Positions 44,116 to 53,962 of a DNA stretch of 64,000 nt are shown here, piece by piece; within the stretch, counting starts at the first letter, position 1; every line of letters starts with the position of its first letter. The notes under the pieces are model-generated. The model worked only from the letters and a program-made list of their open reading frames with translations, was not told the DNA's origin and did not search any database. Source of the DNA: Flavobacterium sp. 140616W15 (GTDB lineage: Bacteria > Bacteroidota > Bacteroidia > Flavobacteriales > Flavobacteriaceae); NCBI RefSeq assembly GCF_003668995.1, contig NZ_CP033068.1:3472001-3536000 (forward strand). Direction: 5' to 3'. Made by a program: the position numbers and the translations under genes.

Positions 44116-44970
44116 ATGGCTTGGTTTAAAAGACACGAAAAAGGGATTACAACACCTACCGAAGACAAAATGGATGTCCCAAAAGGACTTTGGTACAAAT
44201 CTCCAACAGGAAAAATTATTGATGCTGATGAGTTGGCTCGTAACTTATTTGTAAGCCCAGAAGATGATTTCCATGTTAGAATTGGAAGCGCAATCTATTT
44301 TGAAATTTTATTTGACAACAATGAATTTGTTGAGCTAGATAAAAACCTTACTTCTAAAGATCCTTTGCATTTTGTTGATACAAAAAGATATGCAGACCGA
44401 TTAAAAGATGTTATGGAAAAAACCCAACTTAAAGACGCTGTGCGTACTGGAGTTGGAAAATCAAAAGGAAAAGACGTAGTTATCTGCTGTATGGACTTTG
44501 CCTTTATTGGTGGTTCTATGGGAGCTGTTGTAGGTGAAAAAATCGCAAGAGGAATTAACCATGCAATCAAAAACAGAATGCCTTTTGTTATGATTTCAAA
44601 ATCTGGTGGGGCTCGTATGATGGAAGCAGCTTACTCTTTGATGCAGTTAGCTAAAACATCTGTAAAACTAGCTCAACTTGCTGAAGCTGGATTACCTTAC
44701 ATCTCTTTATGTACTGACCCAACAACAGGAGGAACAACTGCATCTTATGCCATGCTAGGAGATATCAACATTTCTGAACCAGGCGCTTTAATAGGATTTG
44801 CTGGACCAAGAGTTGTAAGAGATACTACTGGAAAAGATTTACCTGAAGGTTTCCAAACTGCTGAATTCCTTTTGGAACATGGTTTTTTAGACTTTATAAC
44901 GCCTAGAAAAGAATTAAAAGACAAGATTAACTTGTATATCGATTTGATTCAAAACAATACAATTAGATAG
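44116..44970 (+). CDS. accD: Acetyl-CoA carboxylase carboxyltransferase subunit beta, no zinc-ribbon cysteines
   Basis: 284-residue beta subunit of the carboxyltransferase; forms malonyl-CoA with AccA. The catalytic crotonase-fold motifs [36 protein letters not shown] and [16 protein letters not shown] are intact. The usual N-terminal four-cysteine zinc ribbon is replaced by [19 protein letters not shown] and [15 protein letters not shown]: all four cysteines are absent, while the surrounding residues are kept. This seems general in this phylum. A terminator follows at 44993-45023. Confidence 0.95.
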   Translation: MAWFKRHEKGITTPTEDKMDVPKGLWYKSPTGKIIDADELARNLFVSPEDDFHVRIGSAIYFEILFDNNEFVELDKNLTSKDPLHFVDTKRYADRLKDVMEKTQLKDAVRTGVGKSKGKDVVICCMDFAFIGGSMGAVVGEKIARGINHAIKNRMPFVMISKSGGARMMEAAYSLMQLAKTSVKLAQLAEAGLPYISLCTDPTTGGTTASYAMLGDINISEPGALIGFAGPRVVRDTTGKDLPEGFQTAEFLLEHGFLDFITPRKELKDKINLYIDLIQNNTIR

Positions 44971-44992
44971 TTTTTAAACTTCTAAAAAAATT

Positions 44993-45023
44993 AAAAATCC
45001 CAAGGAAATTTCTTGGGATTTTT
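44993..45023 (+). terminator. Terminator after accD
   Basis: AAAATCCCAAGGAA/TTCTTGGGATTTT with T-run, 23 bp after the stop. The remaining 45024-45292 is AT-rich without a recognisable gene or repeat. Confidence 0.85.
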
Positions 45024-45292
45024 TTATATAAAATTCTTAAAGAATAATGAAGTATAAATTAAAATTATTTAACCAAAGCCTCTTCTTGATTTATTCTTAT
45101 ATCTTCATTATCTCTATCTAAAACTGGAGACTATTCAACCCAAAAACCTCTCAACGGAATTTTACAAAAGCAAAAACTCTTTTCGAAACTTCAGAATAAG
45201 ACAAAGAATCTAAAAAAAACTTAAAACCTTATCAACGCAGTAGCGATAACTACCGAAACTTAAAACCTCTGCCTCTTTGAGTCTTCAAAAAA

Positions 45293-46543
45293 CTACATTC
45301 CAGTTCTAATTGCTTCAACAGGATCTAATTTGGAAGCTGAGATTGCGGGAAGAATTCCTGCTATTAATCCAATTAATGCAGCAAGCCCTGTTCCGAGAAG
45401 GATATTTCCCATCCCGAGAACAAATTCAAAATCGAGAGCTTTGGTAAGAATTACAGAAATTATCCAAACCAGAATTAACCCAATTGCCCCACCAATTACC
45501 GAAAGTATTATTGCTTCGAATAAAAACTGAAACAGGATAAATTTATTTTTAGCACCTAAAGATTTTTGAATTCCAATAAGGTTCGTTCGCTCTTTTACAG
45601 AAACAAACATAATATTCGCAATTCCAAAACCACCCACAAGAAGAGAGAATCCACTTATTATCCAGCCCATCATATTCATCTGCCCTATAATACCATCTAT
45701 AAAATCAGTAAACCCCGAGAATACATTCACAAAGAAATTATCAATTTGCCCTGCTTTTAATCCTCGAAAGGCTCTTAATTTCTGAGACACTTCAGCCTTA
45801 TACGCATCCATATCAACTCCTTTTTCGGGCTTTAAAACAATTACAGGAGTCATTCCGTCATTATTATCGCCATACATTCTACGCAAAAAATTTGCTGGAA
45901 AATATACTGATGTATCATTACTATCTCCAAACAATCCTGCTCCTTGCTTTTTTACCACACCAATAACAGTAAAACGCTGTCCGTACAAACGAATGTTTTT
46001 TCCTATGGGCTCAGAATCTCCAAACAGACCTTCGGCAATATCGTGCCCTAAAACAATAACTGGCGCTCCAGAATTAGATTCTGATTCATTATAGAAACGA
46101 CCTTTTTCAAAATCCAAACCTTCAATATCTATGAACTCATAAGAAACTGGAACTACATTTACATCACTTACCGTTTTTGAATCATATTTTAAGCTCTCTC
46201 TTTTAACAAAAAGTTGGTAACCTACTTGATTAGTATTTGTAAGTGAATTTTTAAGATAGGTATATTCGTCATATTTTACATTTGGAAATTGTTCTCTTTT
46301 CCATTGCGGAATATCTGATGGACCAAAAGAAAATTTCATTAAATAAATAGTGTTCTTATCTAAGCTACTTAAATCTTTAGTGATTTTTCTATTCAATGAA
46401 TCTACTGCTGCAAGTACGGCAATAATCGAAAAAATACCAATGGTAACCCCCAACAACGACAACAAAGTTCTCAGTTTGTTACTTCGTAAAGCATTCATCG
46501 CAAAACCGAAACTTTCTTTTAACAATCGAAAATAAAGCAGCAT
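45293..46543 (-). CDS. MacB-like ABC transporter permease (FtsX domain)
   Basis: 416 residues: one N-terminal membrane segment (LLSLLGVTIGIFSIIAVLAAV), a periplasmic MacB core domain (about 50-285) and three C-terminal membrane segments of the FtsX type, ending DPVEAIRTGM. The GVTIGIF and VKERTNLIGIQKSLGAKN signatures are typical. No ABC ATPase gene is adjacent. Mechanotransmission-type export of a lipoprotein, peptide or drug is a family-level inference. Confidence 0.88.
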   Translation of the reverse strand: MLLYFRLLKESFGFAMNALRSNKLRTLLSLLGVTIGIFSIIAVLAAVDSLNRKITKDLSSLDKNTIYLMKFSFGPSDIPQWKREQFPNVKYDEYTYLKNSLTNTNQVGYQLFVKRESLKYDSKTVSDVNVVPVSYEFIDIEGLDFEKGRFYNESESNSGAPVIVLGHDIAEGLFGDSEPIGKNIRLYGQRFTVIGVVKKQGAGLFGDSNDTSVYFPANFLRRMYGDNNDGMTPVIVLKPEKGVDMDAYKAEVSQKLRAFRGLKAGQIDNFFVNVFSGFTDFIDGIIGQMNMMGWIISGFSLLVGGFGIANIMFVSVKERTNLIGIQKSLGAKNKFILFQFLFEAIILSVIGGAIGLILVWIISVILTKALDFEFVLGMGNILLGTGLAALIGLIAGILPAISASKLDPVEAIRTGM

Positions 46544-46676
46544 AGATTTTAAATTTACATTAAAGTAAAATTCAATAAATTTTAGTCAAAAACCTAATAA
46601 AAATTCACTTACTCATAGGTAGTTATTTTTAAGATAATGTTACATAAAATGTTGATTTTTATAATCAAAAAAAAAC

Positions 46677-46684
46677 TATTTTTG
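46677..46684 (+). promoter_or_regulatory. -7 element of purH promoter
   Basis: TATTTTTG, full TAnnTTTG match. It lies inside an upstream extension of the purH frame and so supports the ATG at 46709. Confidence 0.65.
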
Positions 46685-46708
46685 CACTTTGATAATTATA
46701 ACTACACA

Positions 46709-48235
46709 ATGAGCACAACAAAAACTATTCAATCTGCATTAATTTCAGTCTTTTCGAAAGAAGGCCTTGAACCTATTGTAAGAAAATTACATGAACAAAA
46801 AGTAACTCTTTACTCAACTGGAGGAACAGAAGATTTTATTAAAAACCTAGGAATTCCTGTAGTTCCTGTTGAAGATATCACTTCATTTCCTGAAATTCTT
46901 GGCGGAAGAGTAAAAACGTTACACCCGAAAATTTTTGGTGGAATTTTAAACCGTCAAGACAACGAAAGTGATGTTCAACAAATGAAGGAATTTGATATTC
47001 CTCAAATTGATTTAGTGATTGTTGACTTATACCCATTCGAAAAAACAGTTGCATCAGGAGCTAGCGAAACTGACATTATCGAAAAAATTGATATTGGTGG
47101 AATTTCATTAATTCGTGCTGCAGCAAAAAACTTTAAAGACACCGTTATTGTGGCTTCGGTAAATGAGTACAGCTTAATATTAGATTTAATTACAGAGCAA
47201 AACGGAGCAACAACTCTAGAGAATAGAAGATTGCTTGCTACTAAAGCTTTTCACGTTTCATCTCACTATGATACTGCAATTTTTAATTACTTCAATACTG
47301 ACGACACTATTTACAAAGAAAGTATTGCAGATGGACAAGTATTGCGATATGGTGAAAACCCACATCAAAAAGGATTCTTCTTTGGAGATTTTGACGCAAT
47401 GTTCCAAAAACTTCACGGAAAGGAATTGTCTTACAACAACTTGCTTGATGTAGATGCGGCCGTGAACTTAATTGCAGAATTTAAAACTGACGGACCTACG
47501 TTTGCAATTTTAAAACACAACAATGCATGTGGTTTGGCTACAAGAAAAACTATCAGCGAAGCTTATTTAGCAGCTTTAGCTTGTGATCCTACTTCAGCAT
47601 TTGGAGGAGTTTTAATTTCAAATACAACTATTGATTTAGCTACAGCTCAAGAAATAAATAAATTATTTTGTGAGGTTGTGATCGCTCCAAGTTTTGATTC
47701 TGAAGCTATTGCAGTTTTACAAGAAAAGAAAAACAGAATTATTTTAGTTCAAAATGAAGTTGAACTACCTACAAGACAAGTTAGAACTTGTTTAAATGGA
47801 CTTTTAATTCAAGATAAAAACAATGTTACTGACAATAAAGAGCATTTAAAAACCGTTACAATTACAGCACCTACGGAACAAGAAGTTGAAGATTTATTAT
47901 TCGCTTCAAAGATTTGTAAGAATACAAAATCAAACACAATCGTATTTGCAAAAAACGGAACTTTAATTTCATCTGGAACGGGACAAACCTCTCGTGTAGA
48001 CGCTTTAGTTCAAGCAATTGACAAAGCAAAAGCATTTGGATTTGATTTAAACGGAGCTTCGATGGCGAGTGACGCATTTTTCCCATTTCCGGATTGTGTA
48101 GAATTAGCCAAAAAAGCAGGAATTACAGCTGTAATTCAGCCGGGTGGATCAATAAAAGACGAATTAAGCATTAATTATTGCAATGAAAATAAAGTTGCAA
48201 TGGTATTTACAGGAACGCGTCATTTTAAACATTAA
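46709..48235 (+). CDS. purH: Bifunctional AICAR formyltransferase / IMP cyclohydrolase
   Basis: 508-residue enzyme of the last two steps of purine synthesis. The N-terminal MGS-like cyclohydrolase domain has SVFSKEGLEPIVRKL, YSTGGTEDFIKNLGIPV and GGRVKTLHPKIFGGIL; the formyltransferase domain has LRYGENPHQKGFF, LKHNNACGLA and the C-terminal DAFFPFPDCVELA...VIQPGGSIKD. The frame is open 24 codons upstream, but the promoter element at 46677-46684 excludes that start. It is followed by mreB on the same strand with its own promoter (TAACTTTG at 48242-48249). Confidence 0.95.
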   Translation: MSTTKTIQSALISVFSKEGLEPIVRKLHEQKVTLYSTGGTEDFIKNLGIPVVPVEDITSFPEILGGRVKTLHPKIFGGILNRQDNESDVQQMKEFDIPQIDLVIVDLYPFEKTVASGASETDIIEKIDIGGISLIRAAAKNFKDTVIVASVNEYSLILDLITEQNGATTLENRRLLATKAFHVSSHYDTAIFNYFNTDDTIYKESIADGQVLRYGENPHQKGFFFGDFDAMFQKLHGKELSYNNLLDVDAAVNLIAEFKTDGPTFAILKHNNACGLATRKTISEAYLAALACDPTSAFGGVLISNTTIDLATAQEINKLFCEVVIAPSFDSEAIAVLQEKKNRIILVQNEVELPTRQVRTCLNGLLIQDKNNVTDNKEHLKTVTITAPTEQEVEDLLFASKICKNTKSNTIVFAKNGTLISSGTGQTSRVDALVQAIDKAKAFGFDLNGASMASDAFFPFPDCVELAKKAGITAVIQPGGSIKDELSINYCNENKVAMVFTGTRHFKH

Positions 48236-48289
48236 TTTGTTTAACTTTGTGCGTTACTAATTTATAACTTTTAAACCCCTAAAAAACTT

Positions 48290-49318
48290 ATGGGATTTTT
48301 TGATTTCATGACCGAGGATATTGCGATAGACCTTGGTACCGCAAACACTTTAATCATACATAATGATAAAGTAGTTATTGACAGTCCTTCAATCGTGGCA
48401 CGTGATAGAATATCAGGCAAAATCATTGCTGTTGGTAAGGAAGCCAATATGATGCAAGGTAAAACCCATGAAAACATAAAGACCATAAGGCCACTTAAAG
48501 ACGGTGTTATTGCTGACTTTGATGCTTCTGAAAAAATGATCAGTATGTTCATCAAAAGTATTCCTGCATTAAAAAAGAGAATGTTTACTCCTGCATTGCG
48601 TATGGTAGTATGTATTCCTTCAGGAATTACTGAAGTGGAGATGCGTGCTGTAAAAGAATCTTGTGAGAGAGTAAATGGTAAAGAAGTTTATTTGATTCAC
48701 GAACCTATGGCAGCAGCTATTGGTATTGGAATTGACATTATGCAACCAAAAGGTAACATGATTGTTGATATCGGTGGTGGAACAACTGAAATTGCAGTAA
48801 TCGCATTAGGCGGAATTGTATGCGACAAATCGGTAAAAATTGCTGGTGACGTATTTACAAATGATATTGTTTATTACATGCGTACGCAACACAACTTATT
48901 TGTTGGAGAAAGTACTGCTGAAAAAATAAAAATTCAAATTGGTGCCGCTATCGAAGATTTAGATGGCCCGCCAGAAGATATGTCAGTTCAAGGTAGAGAT
49001 TTACTTACTGGAAAACCAAAACAAGTAGATGTATCTTACCGTGAGATTGCTAAAGCATTAGACAAATCAATACAACGAATTGAAGATGCTGTAATGGAAA
49101 CATTATCTCAAACACCTCCTGAATTAGCTGCTGATATCTACAATACAGGTATCTATCTTGCAGGTGGAGGATCTATGTTAAGAGGTCTTGATAAAAGAAT
49201 TTCACAAAAAACAGATTTACCTGTTTACATTGCTGAAGATCCATTAAGAGCTGTAGTTCGCGGTACTGGAATGGCATTGAAAAACATTTCAAAATTCAAA
49301 AGCATCTTAATCAAATAA
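48290..49318 (+). CDS. mreB: Rod shape-determining actin-like protein MreB
   Basis: 342-residue actin homologue organising the lateral wall synthesis machinery at the inner membrane. ATP-binding signatures: DIAIDLGTANTLI (phosphate 1), MIVDIGGGTTEIAVIAL (phosphate 2) and YLAGGGSMLRGLD (adenosine). It begins the classical order mreB-mreC-mreD-PBP2-rodA. A perfect 16-bp hairpin with short T-run (49339-49384) lies between mreB and mreC and may reduce expression of the downstream genes. Confidence 0.97.
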   Translation: MGFFDFMTEDIAIDLGTANTLIIHNDKVVIDSPSIVARDRISGKIIAVGKEANMMQGKTHENIKTIRPLKDGVIADFDASEKMISMFIKSIPALKKRMFTPALRMVVCIPSGITEVEMRAVKESCERVNGKEVYLIHEPMAAAIGIGIDIMQPKGNMIVDIGGGTTEIAVIALGGIVCDKSVKIAGDVFTNDIVYYMRTQHNLFVGESTAEKIKIQIGAAIEDLDGPPEDMSVQGRDLLTGKPKQVDVSYREIAKALDKSIQRIEDAVMETLSQTPPELAADIYNTGIYLAGGGSMLRGLDKRISQKTDLPVYIAEDPLRAVVRGTGMALKNISKFKSILIK

Positions 49319-49338
49319 GATCAAATTAATTATATACA

Positions 49339-49384
49339 TTTCTTCAGAACTAAACTATTCACAATTTAGTTCTGAAGAAATTTT
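49339..49384 (+). terminator. Intra-operon hairpin between mreB and mreC
   Basis: TTTCTTCAGAACTAAA (49339-49354) and TTTAGTTCTGAAGAAA (49365-49380) pair perfectly over 16 bp, followed by only four T. It is a partial terminator or an mRNA-processing hairpin. Confidence 0.7.
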
Positions 49385-49426
49385 GAAACTTTAAGCATAT
49401 CCTGAAACAAAATAACCAAGCAAGAA

Positions 49427-50251
49427 ATGCAGCAAATATTTAATTTTATTATAAGAAACAGTAATCGGTTGCTGTTTTTGCTGCTTTTAGGTATTTCGTT
49501 AGGCCTCTCTATTCAATCACACTCTTTTCACAAAAGCAGAGTAATTAGTTCTGCTAATTTCTTAAGTGGTGGTGTTTATGAAAAAATAAACAGCATAAAT
49601 GAGTACTTGAATCTAAGAAAAGAAAACGACGAATTGGTACTTGAAAACGCTAGACTAAAAAGTCTATTATTTAATGCCGAAGACACCACAAAATTACCAC
49701 TTCCAGACAGCATCAAAGGTGTTAAACCTGCTGATATTATTGTTTCGAAAGTAATACATAACTCTTATAATGTACACGAAAATTACATTACAATAAACTC
49801 AGGCTCTAATGATGGAGTTAAGCCTGATATGGGAGTAATTAACAGCTTAGGAATAATAGGTATTGTAGATAATACATCTCCTAGATATGCAACTGTTGTT
49901 AGTATTCTTAATACCAAATCTCAGATTAATGCTAAGATAAAAAAATCAAATCATTTTGGTTCACTAATTTGGGACGGAAGAAGTACTGGCTTCGTTCAGT
50001 TAATAGATGTTCCTAGATTAGCTTCTGTTCGCAGAGGAGATACTATTGTAACTGGTGGTCAATCTGTAATTTTCCCTGAGAACATTGGAATTGGTACTAT
50101 TGAAAAGATATACACTTCAAAAAAGACAAATTATTACACTATCGATGTCAAATTATTTAATGACATGACGAATTTAGGACATGTATATATTATCAAGAGT
50201 AGAGACCGTGAAGAGCTTATTAAACTAGAAAAAAGAGAAAAAGATGAATAG
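49427..50251 (+). CDS. mreC: Rod shape-determining protein MreC
   Basis: 274-residue bitopic protein: short cytoplasmic start, membrane segment (LLFLLLLGISLGLSIQ), a coiled coil (about 60-85, LNLRKENDELVLENARLKSLL) and periplasmic beta-domains (NYITINSGSNDGVKPDMGVI, VTGGQSVIFPENIGIGTI). It links MreB to the wall enzymes. The stop overlaps the mreD start by 8 bp. Confidence 0.92.
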   Translation: MQQIFNFIIRNSNRLLFLLLLGISLGLSIQSHSFHKSRVISSANFLSGGVYEKINSINEYLNLRKENDELVLENARLKSLLFNAEDTTKLPLPDSIKGVKPADIIVSKVIHNSYNVHENYITINSGSNDGVKPDMGVINSLGIIGIVDNTSPRYATVVSILNTKSQINAKIKKSNHFGSLIWDGRSTGFVQLIDVPRLASVRRGDTIVTGGQSVIFPENIGIGTIEKIYTSKKTNYYTIDVKLFNDMTNLGHVYIIKSRDREELIKLEKREKDE

Positions 50252-50750
50252 CGCTTTGTTAATCAATATTTCTCGATTTATCCTGCTGTTGGCAGTTCAG
50301 ATTATTATTTTTAATAACATGAATTTCCTAGGCTACATAAGTCCGTTTCCTTATATACTGTATATAATTCTATATCCAGTAAACGGGAACAAATCTGGGC
50401 TTTTGGCATCAAGTTTTTTACTTGGTCTTGCTATGGACATGTTTTGCAATTCCGGAGGAATACACGCCACAGCTTGTCTAATACTAGCCTATTACAGACC
50501 ATATATATTTAAATTCTCATTTGGTTTGAGTTATGAATACCAAACTATTAAATTAAATGACTCTTTAACTCCTGAGCGATTTTCATTTATATTAGTATCA
50601 GTATTAATACATCATATAATACTTTTTACACTTGAAGCTTTTCAGTTTAACTTCATTTTAGACGTTTTACTTCGAACCTTATTTAGTACAATATTTACCA
50701 TTATAACTTGTATCATAATAATATACCTTATTAAGCCCAACAGAAGATGA
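50244..50750 (+). CDS. mreD: Rod shape-determining protein MreD
   Basis: 168-residue integral membrane protein with about five hydrophobic segments; LLASSFLLGLAMDMFCNSGGIHATACLILAYYRP-type central region (positions about 52-85) is characteristic. Sequence conservation of MreD is low, so the assignment relies on context: it overlaps mreC by 8 bp and the PBP2 gene by 4 bp. Confidence 0.9.
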   Translation: MNSALLINISRFILLLAVQIIIFNNMNFLGYISPFPYILYIILYPVNGNKSGLLASSFLLGLAMDMFCNSGGIHATACLILAYYRPYIFKFSFGLSYEYQTIKLNDSLTPERFSFILVSVLIHHIILFTLEAFQFNFILDVLLRTLFSTIFTIITCIIIIYLIKPNRR

Positions 50751-52696
50751 GAAAAATTCTGCTGCCCTCTTTAATAATCATTGCAGCATCTTTGCTGGTA
50801 ATTCGCATATTCTATTTACAAATTATAGACGATTCTTTTAAACTAAAATCTGAGAATAACGCTATAAAGATAAAATACGACTATCCTGAAAGAGGCTACA
50901 TATATGACAGATACGGTAAATTATTAGTTGCCAATCAGGCTTCTTATGATATCATGGTTATCCCAAGAGAGATCAAAAACATTGATACTCTAGAGTTTTG
51001 TGAACTCTTAAATGTTACTAAAGAAGATTTCATTAAAAAAATTGAGAAAGCTAAAGTATACAGCCCTCGATTACCATCTGTGTTCTTAGCTCAGTTGAAC
51101 AAAAGTGAATTTGCTGCTTTTCAAGAAAAGATGAGAAAATTTGAAGGTTTCTATTTTCAAAAAAGATCTTTACGTGATTACGAAGTAGATTATGGTGCTA
51201 ATATTTTTGGAGGTATTACTCAGGTAAACGAAAAATTAGTAGCAAGCAACCCCTATTACAACAGTGGTGATTTAATTGGAACACAAGGTGTTGAAGAAAG
51301 CTACGAGGTAACTTTACGCGGGATCAAGGGTGTAAAATACATTCAAAAAGACAAATACAACAGAGAGATAGGTTCCTATAAAGATGGAAAGTATGATACC
51401 GTTGCTGTACAGGGAGAAGACATCAACTTAACAATTGATGCTGAACTTCAGAAGTATGGGGAACAATTAATGATTAATAAAAGAGGTGGAATTGTTGCTT
51501 TAGAACCAAAAACTGGTGAAATTTTAGCATTAGTTACTGCTCCATCTTATGACCCTGGCATATTAGTAGGAAGGCAACGTTCTAAAAATTACACCTTACT
51601 GTATCATGACTCAATTGCAAAACCATTATATGATCGTGGACTGCTTGCAGAATACCCACCTGGATCTCCATTTAAAATCCTAACAGGTCTTATTGGATTA
51701 CAAGAAGGAGTGATCAACGAAAACACGACGTTTTTTTGCCATCATGGATTCAGTTATGGAAGAGGTCGTTTTATGAAGTGTCATAATCACCCACCAGCCC
51801 AACAGTTGCATAATGGTATTTACAATTCATGCAACACTTATTTTGCCCAAGCTTATATGCTTACTATAAACAAATACAACAACCCTGCTTATGCTGTTGA
51901 CGTATGGAGTAATCACGTAAAAAGCTTTGGTTTAGGTCAGTATATGGGATATGATTTACCAACAGGTAAAAGAGGAAACATACCAACCTCTAAAACATAC
52001 AAGAAAATTTATCCTAATGGAGGCTGGAGAAGTACAACAATTGTATCCAACTCTATTGGACAAGGAGAGGTTTTAATGACGCCAATTCAATTAGCAAATA
52101 TGATGGCTACAATAGCCAATCAAGGGCATTATTTCACACCTCATATCATTAAAAAAATTGAAGGAGAAAAAATCGACCCTAAATTTGAGGTTAAACACGA
52201 AACAACCATAGATAAAAAATATTTTCCTCCTATAATTAGTGGATTATTTGATGTTTATAACAAAGGAACAGCTAGCAGGTTACGCGTTGAAGGCATCGAT
52301 ATTTGTGGAAAGACGGGTACAGCTGAGAATTTTGCTAAAATTAATGGCAAAAGAACACAACTTAAAGATCACTCCATATTCGTAGCATTTGCACCTAAAG
52401 ATAACCCTAAGATTGCAATAGCTGTAATGATCGAAAATGGTGGGTTTGGAGCTACAATTGCAGGCCCTATCGCCAGTTTGATGATTGAAAAATATCTTCG
52501 TAAAAAAATTACAAGAAATGATCTGGAAATTCGTATTTTAAACACAAGTCTGAAAGATCAATATGCAAAATTAGGCGGAATGTCCGAAGCTAGTTTAATT
52601 GAAACTACTCCGAGAGATTCAGTTATGAGAGCGAAGATGATAAAACCTAAGGAGATTAAAACAACAAAAGTAGACACTACTCAAAAGAAACAATAA
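50747..52696 (+). CDS. mrdA: Penicillin-binding protein 2 (elongasome transpeptidase)
   Basis: 649 residues: N-terminal membrane anchor (ILLPSLIIIAASLLVIRIFYLQII), a dimerisation domain starting YPERGYIYDRYGKLLV, and the transpeptidase domain. Active-site motifs are SPFK in EYPPGSPFKIL (catalytic Ser and Lys; most PBP2 have STFK), SCN in YNSCNTYF, and KTG in CGKTGTAEN. The tail is lysine-rich (IKPKEIKTTKVDTTQKKQ). It acts with RodA in lateral wall growth. Confidence 0.95.
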   Translation: MRKILLPSLIIIAASLLVIRIFYLQIIDDSFKLKSENNAIKIKYDYPERGYIYDRYGKLLVANQASYDIMVIPREIKNIDTLEFCELLNVTKEDFIKKIEKAKVYSPRLPSVFLAQLNKSEFAAFQEKMRKFEGFYFQKRSLRDYEVDYGANIFGGITQVNEKLVASNPYYNSGDLIGTQGVEESYEVTLRGIKGVKYIQKDKYNREIGSYKDGKYDTVAVQGEDINLTIDAELQKYGEQLMINKRGGIVALEPKTGEILALVTAPSYDPGILVGRQRSKNYTLLYHDSIAKPLYDRGLLAEYPPGSPFKILTGLIGLQEGVINENTTFFCHHGFSYGRGRFMKCHNHPPAQQLHNGIYNSCNTYFAQAYMLTINKYNNPAYAVDVWSNHVKSFGLGQYMGYDLPTGKRGNIPTSKTYKKIYPNGGWRSTTIVSNSIGQGEVLMTPIQLANMMATIANQGHYFTPHIIKKIEGEKIDPKFEVKHETTIDKKYFPPIISGLFDVYNKGTASRLRVEGIDICGKTGTAENFAKINGKRTQLKDHSIFVAFAPKDNPKIAIAVMIENGGFGATIAGPIASLMIEKYLRKKITRNDLEIRILNTSLKDQYAKLGGMSEASLIETTPRDSVMRAKMIKPKEIKTTKVDTTQKKQ

Positions 52697-52711
52697 AGAG
52701 ATTCATTTCAA

Positions 52712-53947
52712 ATGAAAAATCAAAGTGTAAAAAGCAATATTGACTGGATAAGTGTAATCATCTATATCACATTAGTGATAATGGGATGGCTAAACATATA
52801 CTCATCTTCCCTATCCTCTACAGATGGTACATATGAAAAACAGTTAATTTTTATTTTACTAACGATTCCATTGATTTTTATCGTTCTATTTGTTGATGGT
52901 AAATTCTACGAGAAGTATGCCAGTATCATTTTTGGTGTTGCCTTATTATCGTTAGTTGGTTTATTTTTCTTTGGAAAGACCATTGCAGGACAACGTTGCT
53001 GGTACGCAATAGGGAGCTTTACATTACAGCCCTCTGAATTCACTAAAGCCGCTACTGCCCTTGCATTAGCAAAATACCTGAGTGACACGCAAGTAAACCT
53101 AAAAGATGTTAATAGACAAATACAAGCTCTGGCTATTGTATTTTTACCTGTAATCTTAATTCTGCCTCAACCAGACCCTGGAAGCGCCTTAATATACAGT
53201 ATATTTTTACTTGTATTATATCGTGAAGGACTTCCTTCTTGGTACATCTGGACTGGTTTTATAGCTATCGTATTATTTGTTTTAACGCTAGTTTTAGAAC
53301 CCGAATACGTAATACTTATATCCGTAATTGTACTTGCAATAATACACTTTAAGGGAAGGGCTGTTGATCGAAACCTAATTTTAAGCGGTATATTATTAGT
53401 TCTAGTATCTGGGTTCGTACTATCTGTAGATTACGTTTTTGATAATGTATTTAAGCAACATCACCGAGATCGTTTTAACATTTTACTAGGGAAAACTGTC
53501 GATATGAAAGGGATTGGATACAATACCAATCAATCTGAAATTGCTATTGGATCTGGTGGATGGATAGGGAAAGGTTTTCTAGAAGGAACGCAAACCAAAG
53601 GAGGTTTTGTACCTGAACAACATACCGATTACATCTTTACGACTGTAGGTGAAGAATGGGGATTTGCAGGATCTGTTGTAGTTATTGGCTTGTTTGTTGG
53701 ACTATTCTTAAGAGTCATATATTTAGCCGAAAGACAAAAAACAAAATTCAGCAGGGTCTATGGCTATTGTGTTGCTGGTATTTTGTTTATCCACTTTTTT
53801 GTAAATATTGCAATGGTAATTGGTATTTTCCCTACTATTGGAGTCCCACTTCCTTTCTTCTCATATGGAGGTTCAGGACTATGGGGGTTCACCATTTTGC
53901 TTTTTATTTTCCTAAAAATGGATGCTAACAAAGTCAATGAGTGGTAA
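52712..53947 (+). CDS. rodA: Rod shape-determining protein RodA (SEDS glycosyltransferase)
   Basis: 411-residue polytopic SEDS protein polymerising glycan strands with PBP2. Typical motifs: GQRCWYAIGSFTLQPSEFTK, LPQPDPGSALIY, IAIGSGGWIGKGFLEGTQTKGGFVPEQHTDYIFTTVGEEWG-type loop (positions about 275-315) and the C-terminal GIFPTIGVPLPFFSYGGSGL. It starts 15 bp after the PBP2 stop and ends the operon, convergent with the nuclease gene. Confidence 0.96.
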   Translation: MKNQSVKSNIDWISVIIYITLVIMGWLNIYSSSLSSTDGTYEKQLIFILLTIPLIFIVLFVDGKFYEKYASIIFGVALLSLVGLFFFGKTIAGQRCWYAIGSFTLQPSEFTKAATALALAKYLSDTQVNLKDVNRQIQALAIVFLPVILILPQPDPGSALIYSIFLLVLYREGLPSWYIWTGFIAIVLFVLTLVLEPEYVILISVIVLAIIHFKGRAVDRNLILSGILLVLVSGFVLSVDYVFDNVFKQHHRDRFNILLGKTVDMKGIGYNTNQSEIAIGSGGWIGKGFLEGTQTKGGFVPEQHTDYIFTTVGEEWGFAGSVVVIGLFVGLFLRVIYLAERQKTKFSRVYGYCVAGILFIHFFVNIAMVIGIFPTIGVPLPFFSYGGSGLWGFTILLFIFLKMDANKVNEW

Positions 53948-53962
53948 TCTGTACTCTGTAAA

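Noticed and set aside
45024..45292. Degenerate gene remnant between accD and the ABC permease
   Set aside because: No frame with recognisable protein similarity, only AT-rich sequence.
46637..46708. Upstream extension of purH (24 codons)
   Set aside because: A full TAnnTTTG promoter element (46677-46684) lies inside it, so the message cannot carry that start.
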